64,000 nt of DNA. It comes from Pontibaca salina. Its GTDB lineage: Bacteria > Pseudomonadota > Alphaproteobacteria > Rhodobacterales > Rhodobacteraceae. Both the position numbers and the translations under genes were made by a program. Under the pieces are notes generated by a model. That model was not told the origin of the DNA, made no database searches, and was given only the letters and a program-made list of their open reading frames with translations. Of this stretch, positions 21,388-31,113 are shown one piece after another (the first letter of the stretch is position 1; each line of letters starts with the position of its first letter). The DNA is taken from the NCBI RefSeq assembly GCF_016307205.1, contig NZ_JAEIJD010000003.1, positions 186,001 through 250,000 on the forward strand, given 5' to 3'.

Positions 21388-21403
21388 CTGACAATAACGT
21401 CAG
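21388..21403. promoter_or_regulatory. Inverted repeat upstream of the binding-protein gene
   Basis: CTGAC, 6 nt and GTCAG lie just before the Shine-Dalgarno of the substrate-binding protein. The left arm carries the CTGACA core found twice in the tmpA–lysR promoter. Confidence 0.35.
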
Positions 21404-21417
21404 GAGAGGGTGACCCA

Positions 21418-23004
21418 ATGTCGAACGAACTGAAATACCTTGGCAAACTGGCCGCTGCGGGGCGGCTCGACCGGCGGGCATTTCTGGGCCGCGCCGCCGC
21501 TTTGGGCGTGACGACAACAATTGCCAACACGATGTTGGCCGGTGCGGCAAGGGCCGCTGATCCGGTCAAGGGCGGCGTCATGCGCCTCGGGCTGGGTGGC
21601 GGACAAAGCACCGACAGTTTCGATCCGGCGCTGGCCAGCAACGAGGCGCCAAACACGATGCTGTCGTTCTTTGGCGAGCGGCTTTTCGAGGTCTCGCCCG
21701 AGGGCGACCTGGTCAGCCGGCTGGCCGTCGATCACAGTTCCTCGCCCGATGCGCGGGTCTGGACCTTCAAGATCCGCAAGGACGTGCCCTTTCACAACGG
21801 CAAGACGGTGACCCCCGAAGACGTCATGGCCACCATGGAGCGCCATTCCGACGAAAGCAGCCAGTCGGGCGCGCTGGGTCTGGTGCAAGGTATCAAAACG
21901 ATGCGCGTCGAGAACGACGAATTCATCGTCGAGTTGAAAGAAGCCAATGCCGACCTGCCTTTTGTGCTGGCCGATTACCATCTGGTGATCCAGCCGAATG
22001 GTGGCAAAGACAACCCCGCCGAGGGTGTCTCGGCTGGCCCCTACAAGGTGATCGAGGAGGACGCCGGGGTTCGCTATATATTTGAAAAATTTGCCGATTA
22101 TTGGGACGATTCGCGCGGCCATGTGGACCGGATCGAAGTTCTGGTGATCAATGACGACTCCGCACGGGTCTCGGCGGTGCAGTCGGGGCAGGTGCATATG
22201 ATCAATCGCGTACCGCCGCGCATCGCCACCATGATGAAGCGGGCTCCGGGGGTCGAAGTCAAATCAGTGCCCAGCCGAGGCCATTATGTCTATGTCATGC
22301 ATTGCAACACCGCCCCGTTCAACAACAATGATCTGCGCATGGCGCTGAAATACGCTATCAATCGCGAAGAAATGCTCGACAAGATCCTGTTCGGCCATGG
22401 CACCATCGGCAATGATACACCGATCAACGCGGCCTATCCGCTATTTTCCGATGATATCGAACAGCGCGAATACGATCCCGAAAAGGCGGCGTTCCACTAC
22501 AAGAAATCCGGCCACGAGGGGCCGATCGTGTTCCGCACCTCGGATGTGGCGTTTCCGGGCGCGCTGGACGCGGCGCAACTATACCAGCAAAGCGCCGCTG
22601 AGGCCGGCATGCAACTGGACGTGATCCGCAGCCCCGGCGACGGTTATTGGAGCGAGGTCTGGAACAAGGAACCGTTCTGCAACTCCTATTGGAACGGGCG
22701 CCCGACACAGGACATGATGCTTTCGACATCCTATCAGACCGGTGCGGATTGGAACGAAACCAAGTTTTCCAACCCCGAATTCGACAAGCTGTTGGTGCAA
22801 GCGCGCGGCGAACTGGATGAGGACAAGCGCAGGGACATGTATCGCCGCCTCAACGTGATCCTGCGGGACGAGGGCGGGGTGATCTGTCCGATGTTCAACA
22901 ATTTCGTCGACGCGATATCGGATCAGGTCGAAGGCTGGCATGACGACCCGAACTTCCCACTGATGAACGCGCTGGCGCCGGTGAAATGCTGGCTGAAAGC
23001 CTAA
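21418..23004 (+). CDS. Family 5 ABC substrate-binding protein with Tat signal, orphan
   Basis: The 528-residue protein is of the peptide/nickel/opine binding type. It starts with a twin-arginine signal (DRRAFLGR) and a hydrophobic stretch ending in AARA, so it is exported folded. Typical segments are VWTFKIRKDVPFHNGK and ALKYAINREEML. GGAGAGGGTG precedes the ATG. No permease or ATPase gene follows, so it must share another transporter. Its place after the tmp regulator suggests a role in capturing the phosphonate or a related quaternary amine, by inference only. Confidence 0.88.
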   Translation: MSNELKYLGKLAAAGRLDRRAFLGRAAALGVTTTIANTMLAGAARAADPVKGGVMRLGLGGGQSTDSFDPALASNEAPNTMLSFFGERLFEVSPEGDLVSRLAVDHSSSPDARVWTFKIRKDVPFHNGKTVTPEDVMATMERHSDESSQSGALGLVQGIKTMRVENDEFIVELKEANADLPFVLADYHLVIQPNGGKDNPAEGVSAGPYKVIEEDAGVRYIFEKFADYWDDSRGHVDRIEVLVINDDSARVSAVQSGQVHMINRVPPRIATMMKRAPGVEVKSVPSRGHYVYVMHCNTAPFNNNDLRMALKYAINREEMLDKILFGHGTIGNDTPINAAYPLFSDDIEQREYDPEKAAFHYKKSGHEGPIVFRTSDVAFPGALDAAQLYQQSAAEAGMQLDVIRSPGDGYWSEVWNKEPFCNSYWNGRPTQDMMLSTSYQTGADWNETKFSNPEFDKLLVQARGELDEDKRRDMYRRLNVILRDEGGVICPMFNNFVDAISDQVEGWHDDPNFPLMNALAPVKCWLKA

Positions 23005-23013
23005 GCAATAAGC

Positions 23014-23039
23014 GGAGCGGCGGATGTTTCTGCCGCTCC
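23014..23039 (+). terminator. Hairpin between binding protein and SDR
   Basis: GGAGCGGC and GCCGCTCC pair around a 10-nt loop right after the stop. With no T run it may only attenuate read-through into the SDR gene. Confidence 0.45.
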
Positions 23040-23062
23040 CTTGGCTGAGCCGGGAGGGCGCA

Positions 23063-23821
23063 ATGCAACAGGTACTGATCACCGCCGGGGCCAGCGGCAT
23101 CGGGCGTGCCATGGCCGAGGGTTTCGCAGCATCGGGGGCGGATGTCTGGATCGTCGATGCGGATGCCGACGCGCTGGCCTCTTGCCCGAGCGAATGGCGA
23201 CGCGACTGTATCGACGTCACCGACGAAGCCGCGATTGCCGCGCTTTTCACGCGATTGGCGAATGAATGGGGCGGGCTTGACGTGCTTTGCGCCAATGCCG
23301 GTATCGCCGGGCCGACCGCGTTGATCGAAGAGCAGCCGCTGAGCGGATTCCGCCGCTGCGTGTCGGTGAATCTGGACGGCGCGTTCCTGTTCACCCGCGC
23401 CGCCGCACCGCTGATGAAACGGGCGGGCAAAGGTGCAATCCTCTACACATCCTCAACCGCCGGGCTGTACGGTTATCCCAACCGCGCGCCCTATGCGGCG
23501 GCGAAATGGGCGGTCAACGGGTTGATGAAGACGGCGGCGATGGAACTTGGCCCCTTCGGCATCCGTGCCAACGCGATTTGCCCCGGCGCGGTCGAGGGGC
23601 CGCGTATGGAGGGCGTTTTGCAACGCGAGGCGGCGGCCAAGGGGACAACGCGCGACGCGATCTATCGCGGCTATGCTTCTGGCACCTCGATGCGCACCTT
23701 CATTCAGGCCGAAGAGATCGCCAATATGGCGCTATTTCTGGCCTCGGATGCGGCGCGCCATGTCTCGGGGCAGATCATCGCCGTCGATGGACATACCGAG
23801 AACCCCGATCCGAAGGTCTGA
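23063..23821 (+). CDS. Short-chain dehydrogenase/reductase (SDR)
   Basis: The 252-residue classical SDR has the cofactor motif TAGASGIG, the structural motif CANAG and the active site YTSSTAG...YAAAK. GGGAGGG lies before the ATG. It is 58 bp downstream of the binding protein and may belong to the same transcript. The substrate is unknown; a role in quaternary-amine or amino-phosphonate metabolism is possible. Confidence 0.88.
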   Translation: MQQVLITAGASGIGRAMAEGFAASGADVWIVDADADALASCPSEWRRDCIDVTDEAAIAALFTRLANEWGGLDVLCANAGIAGPTALIEEQPLSGFRRCVSVNLDGAFLFTRAAAPLMKRAGKGAILYTSSTAGLYGYPNRAPYAAAKWAVNGLMKTAAMELGPFGIRANAICPGAVEGPRMEGVLQREAAAKGTTRDAIYRGYASGTSMRTFIQAEEIANMALFLASDAARHVSGQIIAVDGHTENPDPKV

Positions 23822-23869
23822 GCGTTTGGGTCAGGCTGCGCGGGGTAGGGGCGTGAAGTTATGGGTACC

Positions 23870-24727
23870 TTAGGTCGCCTCTGTGTTGATATCCACCCGG
23901 ATATTGTCGATCAGCCGCACGCCATCCAGCCAGACTGCCACCAGCAGACGCCCGGATGTCGCGCTGTCGGCAATCGGGGCAAAATCGCTCTCGCGGCGAA
24001 ACTCAAGATAATCAATCGACGAAATACCGCCATCGCGCAGCGATTGCCGCGCATGGTTCAATACCGCCGCGACCGGCTGGCCGGCGGCAAGCGCCTTGGC
24101 CGCGTCGGATAGGGTGGCACTTATCAGCGGCGCGATCTTTTGCGCCGCCTGCCCCAGCCGCACATTGCGCGACGACAGCGCCAGCCCCGAGGCTTCGCGG
24201 ATGGTCGGACAGCCGATGATCTGAGTGTTGATATCAAGATCCGCGACCAGCCGGCGCACCACCTGAAGCTGCTGGAAGTCCTTTTCCCCGAAAAATGCAA
24301 AATCGGCATCGGTCTGCAGCAGCAGTTTGGTCACCACCGTTGCCACCCCGTCGAAATGGCCGGGGCGATCAGCGCCACACAGGCCCTCGCTGACGCCGGA
24401 CACCGAGACAGTGGTGGCAAAGCCCTGTGGGTAAACCTGGCCGGGCTCGGGTATATACAGCACGTCAATCTCGAACGGCGCCAGTTTTTCGACGTCGGCA
24501 CCTTCGGTTTGCGGATATTTTTCAAGGTCTTCGGGATTGTTGAACTGTCTGGGGTTCACAAACAGCGTGACAATCACCCGGTCAGCGCGCGCACATGCAG
24601 CGGATACCAGGCCAAGATGGCCTTGGTGCAACGCGCCCATGGTCGGCACCACACCGATGGTTTCGCCAGCCGCGCGCCAATTGCGTGTCTGCGCCCGCAG
24701 CTCGGCTTTGTGACGGATGATTTTCAT
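23870..24727 (-). CDS. panC: Pantothenate synthetase
   Basis: PanC joins pantoate and beta-alanine with ATP to form pantothenate, the coenzyme A precursor. The 285-residue protein shows PTMGALHQGHLGLV (nucleotide-binding HxGH), NPRQFNNPEDLEKYP and FFGEKDFQQLQVVRR, at full family length. panB is not in the window. Confidence 0.95.
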   Translation of the reverse strand: MKIIRHKAELRAQTRNWRAAGETIGVVPTMGALHQGHLGLVSAACARADRVIVTLFVNPRQFNNPEDLEKYPQTEGADVEKLAPFEIDVLYIPEPGQVYPQGFATTVSVSGVSEGLCGADRPGHFDGVATVVTKLLLQTDADFAFFGEKDFQQLQVVRRLVADLDINTQIIGCPTIREASGLALSSRNVRLGQAAQKIAPLISATLSDAAKALAAGQPVAAVLNHARQSLRDGGISSIDYLEFRRESDFAPIADSATSGRLLVAVWLDGVRLIDNIRVDINTEAT

Positions 24728-24869
24728 GTCTGGGTTCCTTAGGCAGCGGTCGTGATCCGGGTTGAATTGGCCTTGAAGGACGCTGCGGCAGGCAGATAAG
24801 GCCTAAGGTCCGGCGTTGCAACCACGCACCGACAACGCCACATATAAGAGGCAAGCCGGAAATTACTGG

Positions 24870-24890
24870 TTTTGCGAACCGTTTGCAAAA
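24870..24890. repeat. Inverted repeat before the metal ATPase gene
   Basis: TTTTGC, 9 nt and GCAAAA form a small palindrome 65 bp before the ATPase start; it could be a metal-regulator site, but no regulator gene is adjacent. Confidence 0.3.
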
Positions 24891-24954
24891 GCATGGCTGC
24901 ACCCGCTAGGATCAGAATACCCGTGCGATCTGGGCAATCTCCGAGGTGATTGCG

Positions 24955-27102
24955 ATGAACAAACAATCTCTGGCAACTCTTGAATGGCGGGTCACCGGCA
25001 TGGACTGTGGGGGCTGCGCCGCCAAAGTGCGCGGCGCGGTGGAACGGCTGCCCGGCGTGGCCGAGGTGGACGTCGCGCTGATGGCTGAGCGGCTAAGACT
25101 GGATCTGGACCCGCACCAGACCTCGCCCGACGCGGTGGTCGGGGCAGTGCGGGCACTGGGATTCGGGATCGAATCCAAAGCGCCCGAAAACCCGACGGTC
25201 GCGCCCGCCCGGCGCTGGTATAAGACCGGCAAGGGACGGCTGGTGCTTGGCACTGGCGCGCTTTTGATCGCGGCTTTTGTGGCACATCTGACCCTGCCGC
25301 CGGTGGTGGCGCATTGGGCCTTTATCCTTGCCACGCTGATCGGCGTCACCCCGGTGGCGCGGCGGGCGGTCGCGATGACGCGCGCGGGCATGCCCTTCAC
25401 CATCGAAATGCTGATGAGTATCGCCGCCATCGGCGCGCTGGTGATCGGTGCCGCAGAAGAGGCTGCTTTCGTTGTGTTCCTGTTTGCCGTGGGCGAGATG
25501 CTGGAAGGGCTGGCCACCGATAAGGCCCGCGACGGTATTCGCGCGCTAGCTGCACTGGTGCCCCGGACCGCGCTGCTTGAAGACGGGGCCGAGATCCGCG
25601 AGGTCGCCGCCGAGCGCCTGCGCATCGGTCACGTGGTGCTGGTGCGCCCCGGCGACCGGCTGCCCGCCGATGGCACCGTGATCGAGGGAGTTTCGGGCGT
25701 TGATGAGAGCCCGGTCACTGGCGAAAGCGTGCCGGCCCTCAAGGAGCCCGGAGCCGGTGTGTTCGCCGGATCAATCAATACCGAGGCGGCGCTGCGGGTG
25801 CAGGTAAGCCGCGAGGCCGCGGATAACACGATCGCGCGGATCATAAGACTGGTCGAAGAGGCCGAAAGCGCCCGCGCACCCACCGAACGTTTCATCGACC
25901 GGTTCAGCCGTATCTACATGCCCGCCGTGGTCGGTATGGCGCTGTTGGTGGCGCTAGTGCCGCCGCTGGCATTCGGGCTGGGCTGGGGCGACTGGATCTA
26001 TCGCGCGCTGGCATTGCTGCTGATCGGCTGCCCCTGCGCGATGGTGATCTCGGTGCCAGCGTCAATTGCTTCGGCCCTGTCGGCGGGTTCGCGCCACGGT
26101 CTGCTGATGAAGGGCGGCGCGGTGATCGAGGCGGCGGCACGCACCACCCATGTAGCGTTCGATAAGACCGGTACCCTGACCCACGGGCGGCCCGTCGTGA
26201 CCGATGTGATCCCGCTTTCGGGCAGCGAAACCGACCTGCTGGCCCTCGCCGCCGCTGTTGAGCGCGGCGCAAGCCATCCACTCGGGCAAGCAATTCGTAT
26301 CCGCGCCGAAGCTGACGGCGTCCTCGGCCCCGCCGCCACCGCTGCGCGCGCCATACCCGGCAAGGGGGCCGAGGCGGTGATCGAGGGCGCGACCGTGACT
26401 GTCGGCTCGCCCCGGCTGGCCAAGGAAATCGGCGCCATGAACGCAACGGCCACCACAAGCGCCGCCGCGTTGGAAGAGGAGGGCAAGACCGTCGTCGTCG
26501 TGGCCCGCGGGGACACACCCCTTGGCCTGATCGCGCTGCGCGACGAATTACGCGCGGACGCGGCGGCGGCGATGCGACAGTTGCGCGGCAAGGGAATCGC
26601 TGCGCTCATGTTGACCGGGGACAACCCCCGCACGGCGTCGGCGCTGGCCGATGAGCTGGGCCTCGACCACCGTGCTGAATTACTGCCCGAGGACAAGGTG
26701 GCTGCGATCCGTGAGCTGGCAAGCGGGCGGCAGGTGATGATGGTGGGCGACGGGATCAATGACGCACCCGCTCTGGCCACTGCACAGGTTGGCGTGGCGA
26801 TGGGGTCGGGCACCGATGTGGCGCTGGAAACCGCCGACGCCGCGATCCTGCGCAACCGGGTCAGCGATGTGGCCGGTCTGATCGCGCTGGCCCGTGCGAC
26901 CATAGCCAATATCCACCAAAACATGACCATCGCGCTGGGGCTCAAGGCAGTGTTTCTGGTGACCACGGTGCTGGGCATTACCGGCCTCTGGATCGCGATT
27001 CTGGCCGATACCGGTGCGACCGTGCTGGTGACCGCCAATGCGCTGCGGTTATTGCTGTTCCGCCCACAGCGGATGATTCAGGACACCAGCCCGCGCGCCT
27101 GA
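24955..27102 (+). CDS. P1B-type heavy-metal ATPase, ZntA-like (Zn/Cd/Pb export)
   Basis: The 715-residue pump exports divalent soft metals with ATP. It has one N-terminal HMA domain (GMDCGGCAAKV), the phosphatase motif TGES, the membrane metal site IGCPCAM, the phosphorylation site DKTGTLTHG, and GDGINDAP. The last helix carries ADTGATVLVTANALRLL, whose Asp is characteristic of the ZntA subgroup and argues against copper. The ATG at 24955 is preferred over an in-frame GTG at 24946. It overlaps the end of the convergent LysR gene by 25 bp. Confidence 0.92.
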   Translation: MNKQSLATLEWRVTGMDCGGCAAKVRGAVERLPGVAEVDVALMAERLRLDLDPHQTSPDAVVGAVRALGFGIESKAPENPTVAPARRWYKTGKGRLVLGTGALLIAAFVAHLTLPPVVAHWAFILATLIGVTPVARRAVAMTRAGMPFTIEMLMSIAAIGALVIGAAEEAAFVVFLFAVGEMLEGLATDKARDGIRALAALVPRTALLEDGAEIREVAAERLRIGHVVLVRPGDRLPADGTVIEGVSGVDESPVTGESVPALKEPGAGVFAGSINTEAALRVQVSREAADNTIARIIRLVEEAESARAPTERFIDRFSRIYMPAVVGMALLVALVPPLAFGLGWGDWIYRALALLLIGCPCAMVISVPASIASALSAGSRHGLLMKGGAVIEAAARTTHVAFDKTGTLTHGRPVVTDVIPLSGSETDLLALAAAVERGASHPLGQAIRIRAEADGVLGPAATAARAIPGKGAEAVIEGATVTVGSPRLAKEIGAMNATATTSAAALEEEGKTVVVVARGDTPLGLIALRDELRADAAAAMRQLRGKGIAALMLTGDNPRTASALADELGLDHRAELLPEDKVAAIRELASGRQVMMVGDGINDAPALATAQVGVAMGSGTDVALETADAAILRNRVSDVAGLIALARATIANIHQNMTIALGLKAVFLVTTVLGITGLWIAILADTGATVLVTANALRLLLFRPQRMIQDTSPRA

Positions 27103-27986
27103 AGCGTCTCGATTTCGGCGCGCAAGGTATCGGCAAAGGCCGCGACAACAGCTGCGGGGGCGCGGTTGCGCGAAGTGAACAACGCGATTTCCCAACCGAT
27201 CGAGGGGATCAGCGGTTTCGATACCACATCTGTGCCATCCAGCAGCAATTCGGCAATCGGGTCGATCAGCGCGATGCCAGTGCCGCGCGCAACCAGACCG
27301 CAAACGCCCCGCAGATGGCGCATCTCGGCGGCGATTGTGCGCTGAATGCCAATCGATTGCATCAGGCTGTCCACCCTTGTGCGCAGCGGGCTGCCCGGAG
27401 CCAGTTCGACGAAAGGTTCGTTGCGCAGCCGCGGCAGGGGAATTGGGCCCGGCGTGTTCAGCGGATGATCGGCGCGCATGATGCAGCGCGCCTCGCAATG
27501 GGCAAGCGGCGTGACGTCGGCGCCGCTACCGACAGTGTCTAGGGTGATGCCAAGACCCAGATGGCAGCGATGCTCGGCCATCATCGCCAGTAGATCCTCG
27601 CGCCCCACATCGATGATGCGAATGCCGACTTGCGGATGGGCGCGTTTGAACGTGGCCACCGCGTCCAGCAGGAAAGTGTCGCAAAAGATCGGCTGCGCGG
27701 CCACGACAATATTGCCGCGCTGGAGATTGGCAATGTCGCGGGCTTCCTGTTCTAGCCCGCGCAACTGATCCAGCGTGGCCGCGACGCTGTCGTGGAACAG
27801 AACCGCCTCGGCGGTCGGCACCAACCGGTTGCGCTTGCGCTGAAACAGCGCGAACCCGGCTTGCCGCTCTAGCGCGCTCAGCAGACGGCTGACCAGCGGT
27901 TGACCAACCCCCATCGCATCGGCGGCCTTTTGTGTGCCGCCATGACGCATGAAGGCATCAAAGGCCTCAAGTTCACGCAATTTCAT
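27078..27986 (-). CDS. LysR-family regulator of the tct operon
   Basis: The 302-residue protein begins with a standard LysR helix-turn-helix (MKLRELEAFDAFMRHGGTQK, GVGQPLVSRLLSALERQ) and an effector-binding domain. It is divergent from the tctCBA-deacetylase operon across 127 bp and is the likely regulator. That spacer carries CAGTAT (28000) and ATACTG (28047) as inverted half-sites. Confidence 0.9.
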   Translation of the reverse strand: MKLRELEAFDAFMRHGGTQKAADAMGVGQPLVSRLLSALERQAGFALFQRKRNRLVPTAEAVLFHDSVAATLDQLRGLEQEARDIANLQRGNIVVAAQPIFCDTFLLDAVATFKRAHPQVGIRIIDVGREDLLAMMAEHRCHLGLGITLDTVGSGADVTPLAHCEARCIMRADHPLNTPGPIPLPRLRNEPFVELAPGSPLRTRVDSLMQSIGIQRTIAAEMRHLRGVCGLVARGTGIALIDPIAELLLDGTDVVSKPLIPSIGWEIALFTSRNRAPAAVVAAFADTLRAEIETLQARGLVS

Positions 27987-28113
27987 AAGCCACCCCTCTC
28001 AGTATGCGTTTTATGAATGCTAGAGAGAAAGATTGTCAATTTTTGAATACTGTGAAAACGTCGCGGGATGCGAAAACCGTACAGCCCGCAAGGCTGCCGC
28101 AAGGGAGAGAGTG

Positions 28114-29082
28114 ATGAGACGCATTTTGACAGGCCTCGCCGCCGCAGCCATGCTGGCTGCGGGCACGGCACAAGCGCAGAACTATCCGGATCAAGCAATC
28201 ACGTTGGTGGTGCCTTACGGCCCCGGCGGAGCGTCTGATCTGGCGGGCCGCGCATTAGCGGAAACCGCGCGCGAACATATCGGCCAGCCGGTCACTGTGC
28301 TGAACAAACCCGGCGCCGGCGGTATGACTGGCGCGGCGTTCGTCTCGAATGCCGAGCCAGACGGCTATACATTGCTGTTGGCACGTGTCGGCATGGCGCT
28401 GACCCCGGCGGTCAACCCGCAATCGACAGTGGATTGGGACGCCTATACCTTTCTGGGCGAGCTTGAGGCATCGCCGATGATCCTCGCGGTCAAAGCCGGT
28501 GCCCCATATGACAGTGTCGGTGATCTGGTAGCGGCCATCGAGCAGAACGAAGGCACGATGACCTATGCCGCGTCCGGCGCCACGGCGATTGACGGGTTCA
28601 CGGTGCAAGCACTGCTGTCCGATTCCGGGATGGACCCGCTGACCGCGGCGACGCTGGTTCCCTATAAGGGCGGCGGCGCACTGGCCACGGCGCTGTTGGG
28701 CGGACATGTGGATTTTCTGGCGATTTCCGCCGGATCGCTGATGCCGCATATCGAAAGCGGCGACATGACCCCGCTGATGGTCTTTGCACCGCAGCGCATG
28801 GACAAGCTGCCCGAGGTGCCGACCGCAGCGGAGCTGGGATATGAACAGGCCGGCCAGATCACTGGCTGGAGCGCGCTCTACGGTCCCAAAAACTTGCCCG
28901 AAGATGTCACCGCCAAATGGGAAGAAGTGCTTGCGAAGGTGGCCGATAACGAGACTTGGCTGACCTTGGCCGAACGGCGCGGCTCGATCTCGACCGTCGG
29001 CCAAAAGAACATGGCCGAATACGCCAAACAGCAATACGAGCTGTTTCATGGGCTGGCGCAAAAATTCGGCTATATCCAGTAA
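28114..29082 (+). CDS. TctC-type tripartite tricarboxylate transporter binding protein
   Basis: The 322-residue protein has a signal peptide of about 22 residues (ending AQAQ) and the Bug/TctC fold (ITLVVPYGPGGASDLAGRAL, GAGGMTGAAFV). It captures a carboxylated ligand in the periplasm for TctAB. AAGGGAGAGAG precedes the ATG. The family binds diverse ligands, so the name does not fix citrate as substrate. Confidence 0.92.
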   Translation: MRRILTGLAAAAMLAAGTAQAQNYPDQAITLVVPYGPGGASDLAGRALAETAREHIGQPVTVLNKPGAGGMTGAAFVSNAEPDGYTLLLARVGMALTPAVNPQSTVDWDAYTFLGELEASPMILAVKAGAPYDSVGDLVAAIEQNEGTMTYAASGATAIDGFTVQALLSDSGMDPLTAATLVPYKGGGALATALLGGHVDFLAISAGSLMPHIESGDMTPLMVFAPQRMDKLPEVPTAAELGYEQAGQITGWSALYGPKNLPEDVTAKWEEVLAKVADNETWLTLAERRGSISTVGQKNMAEYAKQQYELFHGLAQKFGYIQ

Positions 29083-29103
29083 GCAGTTAAAAGAGGCGCG
29101 GCC

Positions 29104-29610
29104 ATGTGGAGCGGTATCCTGCGCGGAGTTCTGATCTCGGTCCTGTTTGGATTCGTGCTGTTCGTGCTGATCCCGGTCCATGTGCCGCGCCCCGCCTTTA
29201 TCCCCGGCTTTGCGCCGCCGCCTGACATGTGGCCGCGCACGGTGTCGATTGCCGGTATCGTGCTGGGATTGATCGTGGCGGTGCTGGCATGGGCCGGTCC
29301 GGTCGCGCGCCCTGCTCCCAACCCCGAGAAACAACCGGCCGAGCCTGTCGGCTTGCCCGTGCTGATCGGCCGTTTCGCCCTTGTCGTGCTGGCCTTTGGG
29401 CTGTTCATCATGCTGGTGCCGCGGATCGGCTTTGTTTTGGCGGCAATTCTGCTGACCGCTGCTGCAATTTTATTGACTGGCGAGCGCCAGCGGCTGGTCT
29501 GGGGCACCATCGTGGCGGTGGCGCTGCCCATCGTTCTAGCGTTGTTCTTCAACTCGGCGCTTGGCACACAATTTCCCAAGGGGCCGTTTTCGGCACTGCT
29601 TGGCTTCTGA
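29104..29610 (+). CDS. TctB-type small membrane subunit
   Basis: The 168-residue protein has four predicted transmembrane helices and lies between the binding protein and TctA, the canonical position of the poorly conserved TctB subunit. AAAGAGG precedes the ATG. Confidence 0.88.
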   Translation: MWSGILRGVLISVLFGFVLFVLIPVHVPRPAFIPGFAPPPDMWPRTVSIAGIVLGLIVAVLAWAGPVARPAPNPEKQPAEPVGLPVLIGRFALVVLAFGLFIMLVPRIGFVLAAILLTAAAILLTGERQRLVWGTIVAVALPIVLALFFNSALGTQFPKGPFSALLGF

Positions 29611-29622
29611 GGACGATCCGCG

Positions 29623-31113
29623 ATGCTGAACGACATTTTGCTGGCGCTTCAGGCCGTCGCCACCATCGAGAATTTCCTGATCATGGCCGCCGGGATCTGG
29701 GGCGGCGTGGTGATCGGCGCGATTCCGGGCATGACCGGCACCATGGCGGTAACTCTGGCGCTGCCATTTACCTTTTACATGCAGCCGGTGCCCAGCATCC
29801 TATTGCTGGTCGCGCTTTACAAGGGCTCGACCTATGGCGGGTCGGTCTCGGCGATCCTGATCAAGACACCCGGCACCGCCTCGGCGGCCTGCACGGCGTT
29901 GGACGGCTATCCGTTGGCGCGACAAGGCAAGGCGGGCAAGGCGCTGAACATGGCGCTCTATTCCTCGGTGATCGGGGATTTCTTTTCCAACATCTCGCTG
30001 ATCTTTCTGGCGGCGCCGCTGGCAATTCTGGCGCTGCGAGTCGGGCCGCCGGAATATTTCATGCTGATGGTATTCGCCCTGACCACAGTCGCGGGCGTAT
30101 CTGGCAATTCGCTCCTGCTGGGGCTTGTTTCGGCCTGTCTGGGGCTGCTGCTGGCGACCGTGGGCGAGGATATGTATGGCTCGTTCCGCTTTGCCATGAC
30201 CAACGAGATGCAGGCCGGTCTGGCGGTGGCTCCGGTGCTGATCGGACTGTTCGCGCTGCCTGAACTGATCAAGCTGATCGTGTTCCGCAACCCACCGAAA
30301 ACCGAACCGATGAAGCTGGGCGACAACCGGGTCAGCGGGCGGGAAATTCGCGCTTCGCTCAAATCAATCCTGCGCGGCAGCACTATCGGCGTGGTTCTGG
30401 GCGCGATCCCCGGCATCGGCCCGGCCTCGGCGGCGTTCTTTTCCTATGGCGAGGCCCAGCGCACATCGAAAACCCCGGCCAATTTCGGCAAGGGCGAACT
30501 TGAGGGTATCGCAGCTTCGGAATCTGCCAATAACGGCGCCTGCGGTGCGACGATGATCCCGCTGCTGGCGCTTGGCGTACCGGGCGACGTGATCACTGGC
30601 GTGATGCTGGGTGCCTTCATGATTCAGGGGCTGACACCGGGGCCGCTGCTGTTCCAGACCAATATGCACGAGATCTATATGCTGTTCATCGGCATGATGG
30701 TGTCCTCGGTCTTGCTGTTCGGAGCGGGCAAGATCACCATGCGGGCGTTTTCCTATGTCGCCGAAATCCCGCCGACGCTGCTCACCTCGGTGGTGCTGCT
30801 GCTGTGTCTGTTTGGAATTTATTCGATCTCGAACAGCATGTTCGATGTCACGGTATTGCTGGCATTAGGGGTGTTGGGTTTTGCCATGTTCCTGCTCGAT
30901 ATTCCGGCAGCGCCGTTCCTGATCGCCTTCATCCTCGGCCCGATGATCGAAGAGAACATGCGCCGGGCGCTGGCGATCTCGCGCGGGGATGCGTCGGTGT
31001 TCTTGTCCTCTCCCATCACATGGATTTTCGCCGCGCTGATCCTCTTCGTGATCGGCATCACGTTCCGCCGCGAGGTCGCGAAAGCCAGACAGCGCAAGGC
31101 GGATCGAGCATGA
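29623..31113 (+). CDS. TctA-type large permease subunit
   Basis: The 496-residue permease has about 12 transmembrane helices and the two TctA signatures, GAIPGMTGTMAVTLALP near residue 32 and GAIPGIGPASAAFFSY near 260. It forms the transport path with TctB. The stop overlaps the start of the deacetylase gene (ATGA), binding transport and hydrolysis into one operon. Confidence 0.93.
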   Translation: MLNDILLALQAVATIENFLIMAAGIWGGVVIGAIPGMTGTMAVTLALPFTFYMQPVPSILLLVALYKGSTYGGSVSAILIKTPGTASAACTALDGYPLARQGKAGKALNMALYSSVIGDFFSNISLIFLAAPLAILALRVGPPEYFMLMVFALTTVAGVSGNSLLLGLVSACLGLLLATVGEDMYGSFRFAMTNEMQAGLAVAPVLIGLFALPELIKLIVFRNPPKTEPMKLGDNRVSGREIRASLKSILRGSTIGVVLGAIPGIGPASAAFFSYGEAQRTSKTPANFGKGELEGIAASESANNGACGATMIPLLALGVPGDVITGVMLGAFMIQGLTPGPLLFQTNMHEIYMLFIGMMVSSVLLFGAGKITMRAFSYVAEIPPTLLTSVVLLLCLFGIYSISNSMFDVTVLLALGVLGFAMFLLDIPAAPFLIAFILGPMIEENMRRALAISRGDASVFLSSPITWIFAALILFVIGITFRREVAKARQRKADRA

